Assembly: GCA_021234155.1 (NCBI GenBank)
Contig: JAJEKV010000017.1
Location: 11,415,525 to 11,479,524, forward strand
Origin: Isoetes taiwanensis
Lineage: Eukaryota > Streptophyta > Lycopodiopsida > Isoetales > Isoetaceae
Direction: 5' to 3'
Length of the DNA stretch: 64,000 bases
Of the stretch, positions 53,045-64,000 are shown in pieces; position 1 is the first letter of the stretch, and each line of letters opens with the position of its first letter. A model generated the notes under the pieces. That model saw only the letters and a program-made list of their open reading frames with translations, had not been told where the DNA came from and did not search any database. The translations under genes were made by a program, and so were the position numbers.

Positions 53045-54004
53045 AGCCTGGTAGTAATGGGAACGCTAGACCGGAATTGGATTTTAAGTTTTGCTATGCT
53101 GATGGAATTAAAGTCTAAATTGACATTTTCCAAATCGAGTTTAAAAAGGGCGAATTCTACAGAGAAAAACCAGCAGAACATGGCATATTGGTCTGAATTC
53201 GATCCTGGAAGATATATGCAGCGGGGTGCCGATTATTGGCCTTCCTTGCATTTCAGGCCAGAGGTTCAACTGTAAGTTAGTTTGAAGAAGGCAGCCAGGT
53301 TTGGGAAGAACGAAGCAGATATTGTGGAAGAGGAGGAGGTTGAAACAGAGAATATTGAAGCTCAAGGAATCTATCATAGTTGCCAGTTTGACACTTCCAA
53401 TTGCGTTTGTTTGAATTTGCATTCGTTCTGCCTCTGGGCTTTTTCCTGTATGCATCGGCAGGAAGAATATGTTGAGAGATAGGAAGCCATAGAACTAGAA
53501 GGTTTTGTGGATCGTTAATCAAAACCAAAGATTTGATGAAGGCGAGTTGATGAAATTCTAAATCTTACTGTTTGACAAGATGAAGCTCCAGAGTAATTTC
53601 TTGCTAGCCGAGCATTGAATAACCTGACATGCATTTACTTAGATCAATTCTCCCATTAAATCTCAAAATTTCTATCTGTAATTCTGGATTGGCAGAGACG
53701 CACCGCTCTGAGTCAAATTTAAAGTCAGAATCAATTCAACTCTCTGCTCCAGAATTCCTATTTTCCATGGGATTTTTCCCCAAATCAAGCTTTTAGTATA
53801 TTCTAGTTGATTGTTCACAGCTCCAGGGGCCTCCGCAAATATGCTTCTCTTCACAGCTCCAAAAGCCTTGGCAAATTTCCGAGACGCAGATAGAGGGTTG
53901 AATGCCCCATTGAGCATGAAATATGTGATCCAGCAATAGTGCTCCCTAGCTATCGTGCTCCAATCAACAAAATTCAACTTCTCAATGTTATGTTGCCAGA
54001 GCTA
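53045..54004. other. Unassigned sequence with weak coding-like frames
   Basis: On the plus strand 53276-53480 contains an acidic stretch (EADIVEEEEVETENIEAQ). On the minus strand 53672-53977 gives a 101-codon frame starting MNFVDWSTIAREHYCW. Neither matches a family I know. The left boundary of the 4.4 kb duplication follows at 54005. Confidence 0.3.
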
Positions 54005-57000
54005 GATCTCTATAATAGAATTTGTTGTCTGGCTTCCTGTGTCAGATTTGACCTGCCTACATGGCAGTGACGAGGTGCCACTAAAGCCGGTCTCCCTAAT
54101 CCACAACACACATCACATTCCAATAGATTTCGCTCCCACCCGCTTATCGGGTGCTCACACTTTTACTTCATGGAATACGATATGATAAGAATAAATTCAA
54201 ACAGGTTATAACATAAACTTCCTATTTCATTATCCACAAACAGGCCTATTATTGGTAACATTGTTTCATATATGCGAAACTCAACAAAAGAATATGGAAG
54301 CCCCCGTCAGAATTTCTAATCAATATCGGCATGGCCCTTACTTAGAGTGACATTTGAGTTCGACTACCGCGAGTGCACAGGGCGTTGGCTCCGCCTGTTG
54401 ATTTGCAAGAAATAATGCCGAACCTGTGGGGCTTCTTTTGCAACCATGGCTTACAATAACTGGACTCGATCTGCACCTCAAATTGGGGCGCTTGAATCTC
54501 CACTATTACGACTGGAATTACCCTTCACTCCTCTACAATTGTCCTCCACCCAAAATTGGTGTTCTCCTCCTGAACTTCTGTAACCTACATTCAAAATCCC
54601 CACCCTTTGTTAATTGTTCCCCCCAATGTGGCAATGCCACGTGGCAACGAGTGCTGACAGTTTGGTGACCCAATCATCAATAGCCGATGCTCTCAAAGCA
54701 ACTCCCACCGCCTATTCCATTGGGTTCCAGTACTTGATGGTGAGGCAACCGATCTATGGGTCCTCACCTTTTCCCAATGGTTCCATCATATAAAATATCT
54801 TATTGCCTCTAATACGTTACATCTATTCTTAGCCTATCATGATTTTGGCAATTATGTACGTATAGTAATTATACAATTCAATTTTTTAGGAGCATGATAA
54901 AACGTTGCACAATCCTATCATATAAAATGAAGCACAAAATGCTATACGTTTATATACAATTATAGATCTATAGCACTAGCTAATTATATTTAGTTAAAAT
55001 AGTTCCGTAGATTCATTTATTACAACAAGGCGTACAATTACAGATCTATAGCACTAGCTAATTATATTTAGTTAAAATAGTTCCGTAGATTCATTTATTA
55101 CAACAAGGCGCTGGCCCCGCCGGCGCCGAATTCTTGTATATTACATATAGCCATAGGTTGTTGAATTATTTAGGTTAACTCTAACCTATAAGGTTTTGTC
55201 ATCATGACATTTCCTTTTGTCCCACAACGCAATGCAATTAATTATGCTTCTTATTTTAGATGTACATATGTATATTGCATTTCATATTCTAGAGATTCCC
55301 CCTTTCTTTTGTGATTATACTCTTGAAATACCTCCACCAATTGAGTCGATGTCATCATAACAAGTTGGCCGGACTTGTTAGATTACTTCTTTTCATTTGA
55401 TTGGATTATTTCTAGGAGGTACTAGCTTTTATACATGGTCAACAATTATCCTAAGAATGATTCCTTCTTAGCGAGGTGATCAAGCTCACCAAGTGGTTTC
55501 ACTATATTGATGTCCTGCTGACAATCGCGGTATAAGTTTAGTTACTCCTCGCATTTTGTTCCCCATTCTTGACGCTTTAGCTCAAACTTGGGGCAATCCT
55601 TTCAATGAAGAATATCGAAATGTCTCACAATCCCATCATGGACGTTATTGTCCATATGCGTATCCTACTAGTCTCTATGAACTTAGATGCCCGAGCTTGC
55701 TAAAAGCTCACTTAAACACCACATTAACATAACTTATGAAATAATAAAGCGGTTTTATGGGAAACACCCTTTTTATTTACGATTATGCTAACTAAATAAT
55801 GAGTGCAAGACTTATCTCCCGGCAAGATAGGAAGAGCATGATTCTTCCATCGCGGCCATGAAGAGAATGCCCTATCATGCCTAGGATGATGTCTAATGCC
55901 TACACCTTTCGTCACCCTTGGCGTAGAAGATGGCTTCTTCCTCGTAATGGCCATAGACTAGAGGTGCTTGCTTATTATGCATGATCCTATATGACCTTTT
56001 TTCTCTCATGGTGTCTATTTCCATCTCGTCGCAAATAGACTTTAATCTACCTTCCATTCACTTATTCCATTTGTTTGGAGTGGCAAGGTGAAATTCTTCA
56101 AGTCGCTCGAGAATCCGGTCTCCTTCAAGTTGAACTCCTCCTTGATGTCGAGGTTGGCTTTCTTCATTGGAGGCCTCCCATTGCTGATGGCTTTGGTGAC
56201 GTAGCTGATGACTTAAAGTTTTTTATGCCCCTTCCGAACAGCCTGAAAGTGATGTCATTGAAAATATCTGTTTGTCTTGGGGGGTAAAGGACGACTCTCA
56301 ATCTGATATTGTTGTGCCAACTCCATCACCTCTCCCTTGTCGAGTCCTCCTCTTGTCTGTACCGTGTTGGTAAAAGACTGCAAAGAATGTCTCGGTTGCT
56401 TCACCCATTCGAATTGCTCAACATCCCTACCTTCTCTTATGTTACACTATGGGAGGGAGGGAATAACAAGGGGAATGTTAATGCATTATTTATATCGCAT
56501 GCACAATTACAATTAGTCCTAATGCTATATGGCCCCTTGGTGTCTCCTCTCGAGATGCAATGTGCTTCATGACAACATTGTCGATATCCCTTCTAGCGCA
56601 ATGTTGTTGTAGATATATCTTCTCTTATTTGTACGTCAACTCGTATTTTGGGTAGACTTGTCGATATGTTAAGCTCCCGAGATCTGTTGTTGGCTATGGA
56701 CATTACACACTTTTGCCTTGCACTTTAATTAAAGTTGCAACAAATGTTTTGGCATTCGATATGCTTCCTAATCTTGTTCTTTGACAATAATTGTCCCCTC
56801 CACCATGTTGGTAGATACTTGGAGATGCTTCTGAGGTTGTGCGCAAGTCCTTTGGCTTGATTCCTAAAAATGTTGTTCTTTTCATTGGTTGGACCTCTAA
56901 TCGCCAATTTTTGGGTTTGTTAAGCTACATGTGAGGTGCCTAGTCACTTCTCCATGTGCAATCTTACTCCTTTGATCTCCTCGATCTCATGGCTTGGACG

Positions 57001-57144
57001 TCATTGCATTCTAAGGTATCACGTTGCCTCTTGTCTTGTAGTCCCTTCAAGTGCCACTTGATGATGCTTCACACTTTTGAGCTTCATTTTGCCTCTATGG
57101 AGCTTGTCGAAGTAGTTGATTGCTAGCACTTCTCCAGCTTTTGG
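54005..57144. other. Unidentified 3.1 kb block (copy 1; copy 2 at 58415-61550)
   Basis: AT-rich at 54780-55330 and otherwise of mixed composition, with no domain recognised in any frame. Short frames recur in both copies (for example 56075-56287 and 60482-60694, starting MEWQGEILQVARESGLL) but do not resemble known proteins. A palindromic GCCACGTGGC (G-box core CACGTG) lies at 54638-54647 and near 59052. It could be the interior of a non-autonomous element or decayed transposon DNA. Confidence 0.4.
54955..55110 (+). repeat. 78 bp tandem repeat (copy 1; equivalent at 59370-59525)
   Basis: TACAATTATAGATCTATAGC begins at 54955 and TACAATTACAGATCTATAGC at 55033. Each copy ends TTATTACAACAAGGCG. 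The sequence after the second copy differs between 55110 (GCTGGCCCCGCC) and 59520 (AGTATACCGCC), at a GC-rich site likely to be misread. Confidence 0.9.
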
Positions 57145-57884
57145 TGTTGAAGGTGTTCCTGGCAACCTTTCAACCTCAATGGCTTAGAACGTCCACGTTG
57201 CTTAAGGCAACCACTCTATGTGAGAAAATCCCAAGAACAAAGCCTGAACACAAGTTTAGCAAATCGCTTCCAAATCGTAAAAGATCAAGCTTCAAGAAGA
57301 ATGATGCCATTTGCAAGCAAAGAGAGATTTGATCATGATTTCAAATGTTAAAGCTGCTTAAAGTCTTAAGGAATGCGAGCCAAAAAGTTAGATGCCAAAA
57401 GATTTGTAGAGATCACTCAAACATTCGCTATGACTGGTAAAAATGAGTCAATATCCCTTGTAGTGAGCAAATTTTTGCAGATCGAAGGATATGAATCTTT
57501 TTTGAGTTCTGACACCTGATTCTCTCTCTGAGATGTTTGCACACAAGGATCAAACACTCTTTTTGCAAAAGCAAATGTAAGAAAGCCTTTAAATTCAAGA
57601 TATTTTCAAACAGACTGTTATAGTGATAAAACAACAAGCCATTCTTTGCAAATTGATTTTTGCTGGTCCTTTCTGGAGTCCGAATATATTCTACAACTCC
57701 TAGTGGTCTCAGAAACAAGGAAGAACTCCTCTTTGGTCCAAATTGCAGCAGAATCCTCGTGGTGAAATTTTCTTACTTGAAAGTGCAATGATATGCAAAT
57801 GTAAAACAAGAACAAGCAAATTCAAATTGCTCTTTTTATGTCTTTTTCAAACTTTTTTTATGCTTTTTTTTTTTTTTTTTTTTT
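57145..57884 (-). repeat. Family-2 LTR piece A (copy 1; copy 2 at 61551-62288)
   Basis: Starts TGTTGAAGGTGTTCCTGGCA, the mirror of the LTR end before the gypsy-2 PBS, and continues collinear with 11964-12600. It breaks off in a poly(T) run (57864-57884), after which a short AT-rich linker leads to the next LTR start. Confidence 0.75.
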
Positions 57885-57928
57885 GATGAATGATTATCTA
57901 TTCTCTATCATGCATCGATCTACTTTGC

Positions 57929-58414
57929 TGTTGAAGGTGTTCATGGCAAAACCTTCAACTTCAATGGTCTAGAACCTCCAAAGTTGCTTAAGGCAACACT
58001 CTATGTGAATTAAGCTTCAACACAAACTTTGAACCGCTTTTCCGTGACGTAAAAAGACCTTTTAAAAGAACAATGCCATTTGCAAGCAAACCAAGATTTG
58101 ATCATGATCTCAATTGTAACAAACCGCTCAAGGTCTTGAAGAATGCTAAGCCGTAAGTCGATGCCTTATGAATACAAATCACCCAAATACACATTCACGA
58201 CCGGGTCAATATTTGGTCAATATCCCCGCAGAGAGCAATTTTCTCGCAAATCAAGATATGAGTCTTTTTGTGTTTTGATGCCTCGGATCTCCTTTTAAGA
58301 TGTCCGCACACAATGATCAAACACACACTTTGCAAAAGACAGGTGCAAAATATCTTGCGATTTTAAGATTTGGTCCGACAGACTCCACAAACGAAAACAA
58401 AGAAGCAAGATTTT
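57929..58414 (-). repeat. Family-2 LTR piece B, start only (copy 1)
   Basis: Starts TGTTGAAGGTGTTCATGGCA and runs to the duplication junction at 58414. The complete version is at 62331-63712. Compared with that copy it has many CTG to CCG/TCG and CAG to CGT/CGA changes. Confidence 0.75.
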
Positions 58415-61400
58415 GATCTCTATAATAGAATTTGTTGTCCGGCTTCCTCGTGTCGATTTGACTCTGCCTACATGGCGCTGACGCGAGGTGCCACTAAAGC
58501 CGGTCTCCCTAATCCACAACACACATCACATTCCAATAGATTTCGCCTCCCACCCGCTTATCGGTGCTCACACTTTTACTTCATGGAATACGATATGATA
58601 AGAATAAATTCAAACAAAGTTATAACATAAACTTCCTATTTCATTATCCACAAACAGGCCTATTATTGGTAACATTGTTTCATATATGCGAAACTCAACA
58701 AAAGAATATGGAAGCCCCCATTTAATTTCTAATCAATATCCGGCATGGCCCTTACTTAGAGTGACATTTGAGTTCGACTACCGCATGAAAGTGCATTGTG
58801 GCGTTATTCACTTTGCTGATTTGCAAGAAATAATGCCAACCCGGTGGGCTTCTTTTGCAACCATGGCTTACAATAACTGACTCGACCGCGCACCTCAAAT
58901 TGGGGCTTTGAATCTCCACTATTACGACTGGAATTACCCTTCACTCCTCTACAATTGTCCTCCACCCAAAATTGGTGTTCTCCTCCTGAACTTCTGTAAC
59001 CTACATTCAAAATCCCCACCCTTTGTTAATTGTTCCCCCCAATGTGGCAATGCCACGTGGCAACGAGTGCTGACAGTTTGGTGGCCCAATCATCAATAGC
59101 CGATGCTCTCAAAGCAACTCCCACCGCCTATTCCATTGGGTTCCAAGATTGATGGTGAGGCAACCGATCTATGGGTCCTCACCTTTTCCCAATGGTTCCA
59201 TCATATAAAATATCTTATTGCCTCTAATACGTTACATCTATTCTTAGCCTATCATGATTTTGGCAATTATGTACGTATAGTAATTATACAATTCAATTTT
59301 TTAGGAGCATGATAAAACGTTGCACAATCCTATCATATAAAATGAAGCACAAAATGCTATACGTTTATATACAATTATAGATCTATAGCACTAGCTAATT
59401 ATATTTAGTTAAAATAGTTCCGTAGATTCATTTATTACAACAAGGCGCATAATTACAGATCTATAGCACTAGCTAATTATATTTAGTTAAAATAGTTCCG
59501 TAGATTCATTTATTACAACAAAGTATACCGCCGGCCGGAATTCTTGTATATTACATATAGCCATAGGTTGTTGAATTATTTAGGTTAACTCTAACCTATA
59601 AGGTTTTGTCATCATGACATTTCCTTTTGTCCCACAACGCAATGCAATTAATTATGCTTCTTATTTTAGATGTACATATGTATATTGCATTTCATATTCT
59701 AGAGATTCCCCCTTTCTTTTGTGATTATACTCTTGAAATACCTCCACCAATTGAGTCGATGTCATCATAACAAGTTGGCCGGACTTGTTAGATTACTTCT
59801 TTTCATTTGATTGGATTATTTCTAGGAGGTACTAGCTTTATACATGGTCAACAATTATCCTAGTAATGATTCCTTCTTAGCGAGGTGATCAAGCTCACCA
59901 AGTGGTTTCACTATATTGGATGTCTGTTGACAATCGTGTATAAGTTTAGTTACTCCTGTGCATTTTGTTCCCCATTCTTGACGCTTAGCTCAAACTTGGG
60001 GCAATCCTTTCAATGAAGAATATCGGGAAATGTCTGTCAATCCCATCATGGACGTTATTGTCCATATGCGTATCCTACTAGTCTCTATGAACTTAGATGC
60101 CCGAGCTTGCTAAAAGCTCACTTAAACACCACATTAACATAACTTATGAAATAATAAAGCGGTTTTATGGGAAACACCCTTTTTATTTACGATTATGCTA
60201 ACTAAATAATGAGTGCAAGACTTATCTCCCGGCATAGGAAGAGCATGATTCTTCCATCGTGGCCATGAAGAGAATGCCCTATCATGCCTAGGATGATGTC
60301 TAATGCCTACACCTTTCGTCACCCTTGGCGTAGAAGATGGCTTCTTCCTCGTAATGGCCATAGACTAGAGGTGCTTGCTTATTATGCATGATCCTATATG
60401 ACCTTTTTTCTCTCATGGTGTCTATTTCCATCTCGTCGCAAATAGACTTTAATCTACCTTCCATTCACTTATTCCATTTGTTTGGAGTGGCAAGGTGAAA
60501 TTCTTCAAGTCGCTCGAGAATCCGGTCTCCTTCAAGTTGAACTCCTCCTTGATGTCGAGGTTGGCTTTCTTCATTGGAGGCCTCCCATTGCTGATGGCTT
60601 TGGTGACGTAGCTGATGACTTAAAGTTTTTTATGCCCCTTCCGAACAGCCTGAAAGTGATGTCATTGAAAATATCTGTTTGTCTTGGGGGGTAAAGGACG
60701 ACTCTCAATCTGATATTGTTGTGCCAACTCCATCACCTCTCCCTTGTCGAGTCCTCCTCTTGTCTGTACCGTGTTGGTAAAAGACTGCAAAGAATGTCGG
60801 TTGCTTCACCCATTCGAATTGCTCAACATCCCTACCTTCTCTTATGTTACACTATGGGAGGGAGGGAATAACAAGGGGAATGTTAATGCATTATTTATAT
60901 CGCATGCACAATTACAATTAGTCCTAATGCTATATGGCCCCTTGGTGTCTCCTCTCGAGATGCAATGTGCTTCATGACAACATTGTCGATATCCCTTCTA
61001 GCGCAATGTTGTTGTAGATATATCTTCTCTTATTTGTACGTCAACTCGTATTTTGGGTAGACTTGTCGATATGTTAAGCTCCCGAGATCTGTTGTTGGCT
61101 ATGGACATTACACACTTTTGCCTTGCACTTTAATTAAAGTTGCAACAAATGTTTTGGCATTCAGATATGCTTCCTAATCTTGTTCTTTGACAATAATTGT
61201 CCCCTCCACCATGTTGGTAGATACTTGGAGATGCTTCTGAGGTTGTGCGCAAGTCCTTTGGCTTGATTCCTAAAAATGTTGTTCTTTTCATTGGTTGGAC
61301 CTCTAATCGCCAATTTTTGGGTTTGTTAAGCTACATGTGAGGTGCCTAGTCACTTCTCCATGTGCAATCTTACTCCTTTGATCTCCTCGATCTCATGGCT

Positions 61401-62330
61401 TGGACGTCATTGCATTCTAAGGTATCACGTTGCCTCTTGTCTTGTAGTCCCTTCAAGTGCCACTTGATGATGCTTCACACTTTTGAGCTTCATTTTGCCT
61501 CTATGGAGCTTGTCGAAGTAGTTGATTGCTAGCACTTCTCCAGCTTTTGGTGTTGAAGGTGTTCCTGGCAACCTTTCAACCTCAATGGCTTAGAACGTCC
61601 ACGTTGCTTAAGGCAACCACTCTATGTGAGAAAATCCCAAGAACAAAGCCTGAACACAAGTTTAGCACTGCTTTTCCAAATCAGAAAAAGACTGCTTCAG
61701 TAAGAATGATGCCATTTGCAAGCAAAGAGAGATTTGATCATGATTTCAAATGTTAAAGCTGCTTAAAGTCTTAAGGAATGCAGAGCCAAAAGTTAGATGC
61801 CAAAAGATTTGTAGAGATCACTCAAACATTCAGTTATGACTGGGTAAAAAATGAGTCAATATCCCTTGTAGTGAGCAAATTTTTGCAGATCGAAGGATAT
61901 GAATCTTTTTTGAGTTCTGACACCTGATTCTCTCTCTGAGATGTTTGCACACAAGGATCAAACACTCTTTTTGCAAAAGCAAATGTAAGAAAGCCTTTAA
62001 ATTCAAGATATTTTCAAACAGACTGTTATAGTGATAAAACAACAAGCCATTCTTTGCAAATTGATTTTTGCTGGTCCTTTCTGAGCTCCGAATATATTCT
62101 ACAACTCCTAGTGGTCTGTAAACAAGGAAGAACTCCTCTTTTGGTCCAAATTGCAGCAGGAATCCTCAGGGTGAAATTTTCTTACTTGGAAAGTGCAATG
62201 ATATGCAACAGAAACAAGAACAAGCAAATTCAAATTGCTCTTTTTATGTCTTTTCAAACTTTTTTTTATGCTTTTTTCTTTTTTTTTGATGAATGATTAT
62301 CTATTCTCTATCATGCACTGATCTACTTGC

Positions 62331-63712
62331 TGTTGAAGGTGTTCATGGCAAAACCTTCAACTTCAATGGTCTAGAACCTCCAGGTTGCTTAAGGCAACAC
62401 TCTATGTGAATTAAGCTTCAACACAAACTTTGAACTGCTTTTCCAGATCAGAAAAAAGACAGCTTTAAAAAGAACAATGCCATTTGCAAGCAAACCAAGA
62501 TTTGATCATGATCTCAATTGTAACAGCTGCTCAAGGTCTTGAAGAATGCTAAGCCAGAAGTCAGATGCCTTATGAATACAAATCACCCAAATACACATTC
62601 CTGACTGGGTCAATATTTGGTCAATATCCCTGGCAGAGAGCAATTTTCTGCAAATCTGAAGATATGAGTCTTTTTTGTGTTTTGATGCCTGGATCTCCTT
62701 TTAAGATGTCTGCACACAATGATCAAACACACACTTTGCAAAAGACAGGTGCAAAATATCTTGCGATTTTAAGATTTGGTCTGACAGACTGTCACAGTCA
62801 GAAAACAGCAAGCAAGATTTTATCAAATCGAGTTTTAGAGGTTCTTTTTTGTTTTTTTGGAATATATCCTAAAGCTTTTTATGATTTGCAAGCAATGGGT
62901 AGCTATTTGGTCGGTCTAAGATGCAATTATAGACTTAAATATGCAATTTTTGGCTTAAGAAAGCAACAGAAGCTAAAATTTCTATTGGCTGATGGGGTAT
63001 GTATGTTTTTTTAACGAATTCTCATCTTTTATGCTCTTACCTACACGAATTTCTTACTGCAAATGTCTCATACCTCTTAACAAGCACAAAAACCTTATTG
63101 TTTTACCTTTCTCAGAAAGTAGAGAGAAAATTATACTCAGCTATATCTCCAAGGGTCGGATTTTCATACATTTAAGAATGACACAGTCATTAAACAGGAT
63201 CAAGTCGGTCTTCAGATCAGCAAATAAAATGGAAACATCAAATAATCCATAGATGTCTGATGCTCGGAAGGCATATTCAAGCATAAATCTTCAGAACCAA
63301 TCTCCCCCAAAGAAGACTCGATCCAATATTGCTCAAAGCACTCGAATTCCTTCTGTGATCATTCCCCTTTTTTAATTTCTGTTCCGGCCTGTTCTTGATG
63401 ATTTTGGCCTATATTCTTGTCTTTTTGCTCAATTAAGTGGTTCTTGGCATGATTTAGGCAGATCCGAGGGTATTTTATGATGATTTGGCAGTTAATTCGA
63501 GGTAAACAGACGGATCTTGGCACAACACGCCCCACACACCCGGGTATACCATGTGGCGGGGGGAGATTGGATGGGAGAGAGTCAAGGCGGGGGGTAGATA
63601 GGAATTTTTTTTTTTTTTTTTTGCACTTTTGAACTTAGGCACAATTCTCAAGAACCTGAAAATGAGGGCCAATATGAGGCCTTGGTAAGAATATGGTGAA
63701 GTGGCAAGTAGG
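62331..63712 (-). repeat. Family-2 LTR piece B (long copy)
   Basis: Starts TGTTGAAGGTGTTCATGGCA, passes the duplication breakpoint at 62823, and includes CAAGGGTCGGATTTTCAT (63153), GATCTTGGCA (63511) and the GC-rich block GTGGCGGGGGGAGATTGG (63553), all shared with 12892-22260. It meets the next LTR start at 63713 without a clear terminal palindrome. Confidence 0.7.
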
Positions 63713-64000
63713 TGTTGAAGGTGTTCCTGGCAAAACCTTCAACCTCAGTGGTCTAGAACCTCCAGGTTGCTTAAGGCAACCACTATGTGTGGAAAATTAC
63801 CAAGTTGAAATCTCAAATCTCAATTCTCAATCACTTTCCCAAAAGAGAAAAAAGTCTGCCTTGCAAGAAAAGATGCCAAATGCAAACAAGCAAGAGTTTG
63901 CTTATGATTTTTGGTGCTAAAGCTACTTAAGAACTGAGGAATGTTGGGCATAAAGTCAGACAGATTTTGATCAGTGCAAATCACTCAAAAATGCACTCCA
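63713..64000 (-). repeat. Family-2 LTR start, runs off the window
   Basis: TGTTGAAGG - loop TGTTCCTGGCAAAA - CCTTCAACC, followed by CTCAGTGGTCTAGAACC and CCAGGTTGCTTAAGGC. This is the best-preserved example of the family-2 terminal stem-loop in the window. Confidence 0.8.

Larger units (their letters stand above)
54005..62823. repeat. 4.4 kb tandem duplication (two copies)
   Basis: GATCTCTATAATAGAATTTG at 54005 recurs at 58415 and the following 4.4 kb match throughout, so copy 1 is 54005-58414 and copy 2 is 58415-62823. Each copy contains an unidentified 3.1 kb block, a family-2 LTR piece (57145 or 61551) and the first 485 bp of another LTR (57929 or 62331). Beyond 62823 that last LTR continues, so the duplication began inside it. 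Differences are concentrated at CAG/CTG sites. Confidence 0.9.

Overview
This window looks like a retrotransposon-rich, probably heterochromatic stretch of a plant nuclear genome. The evidence is plant-type Ty3/gypsy elements with an extra RNase H, a Ty1/copia element, an L1-like LINE ending in the plant zf-RVT domain, LTRs of about 2 kb, and a captured fragment of a plant IBR3/ACAD10-type acyl-CoA dehydrogenase gene. I see no intact host gene, rRNA, tRNA or CRISPR. The species cannot be fixed from the sequence. Almost everything is nested insertions.

Layout. (1) 1-11906: a minus-strand Ty3/gypsy element, gypsy-1, reading right to left: 5' LTR 9954-11906, tRNA-Gln-like PBS, gag-protease, an extra RNase H placed before RT, then RT, a decayed native RNase H and integrase running off the window. 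A 4.6 kb insertion of unclear class (about 2700-7345) splits it between the extra RNase H and RT. The insertion carries broken, intron-containing pieces of an IBR3-like gene. (2) 11907-22504: one minus-oriented LTR of a second gypsy family (family 2), split by an 8.8 kb LINE (12997-21758). The LINE is itself split in its endonuclease by a recent non-autonomous LTR element (15648-18366, target duplication GACTC). (3) 22505-38599: a plus-oriented family-2 gypsy element, gypsy-2. Its LTR is split by an 11 kb tandem array of a 3.9 kb unit (2.8 copies, flanked by AT microsatellites), and its gag is split by a truncated LINE. (4) 38600-50770: a plus-strand Ty1/copia element with near-identical LTRs but several frame breaks. 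Its 3' LTR is interrupted by a 7.1 kb head-to-tail pair of elements with Helentron-like ends and an array of short hairpins. (5) 50771-54004: unassigned sequence, a possible LTR start and weak exon-like coding segments. (6) 54005-64000: two tandem copies of a 4.4 kb segment made of an unidentified sequence plus pieces of minus-oriented family-2 LTRs, followed by further family-2 LTR sequence.

Two themes recur. First, LTR ends of several unrelated elements fold into stem-loops beginning TGTTR, and in the gypsy families the stems differ in sequence while a CCTGGC loop motif is kept. Second, the differences between otherwise near-identical tandem copies sit mostly at CAG/CTG sites. That is the pattern expected if nanopore base-calling failed at CHG-methylated cytosines, so many frame breaks and copy differences may be technical.

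All element classes are assigned from protein motifs read by eye. No database search was possible.
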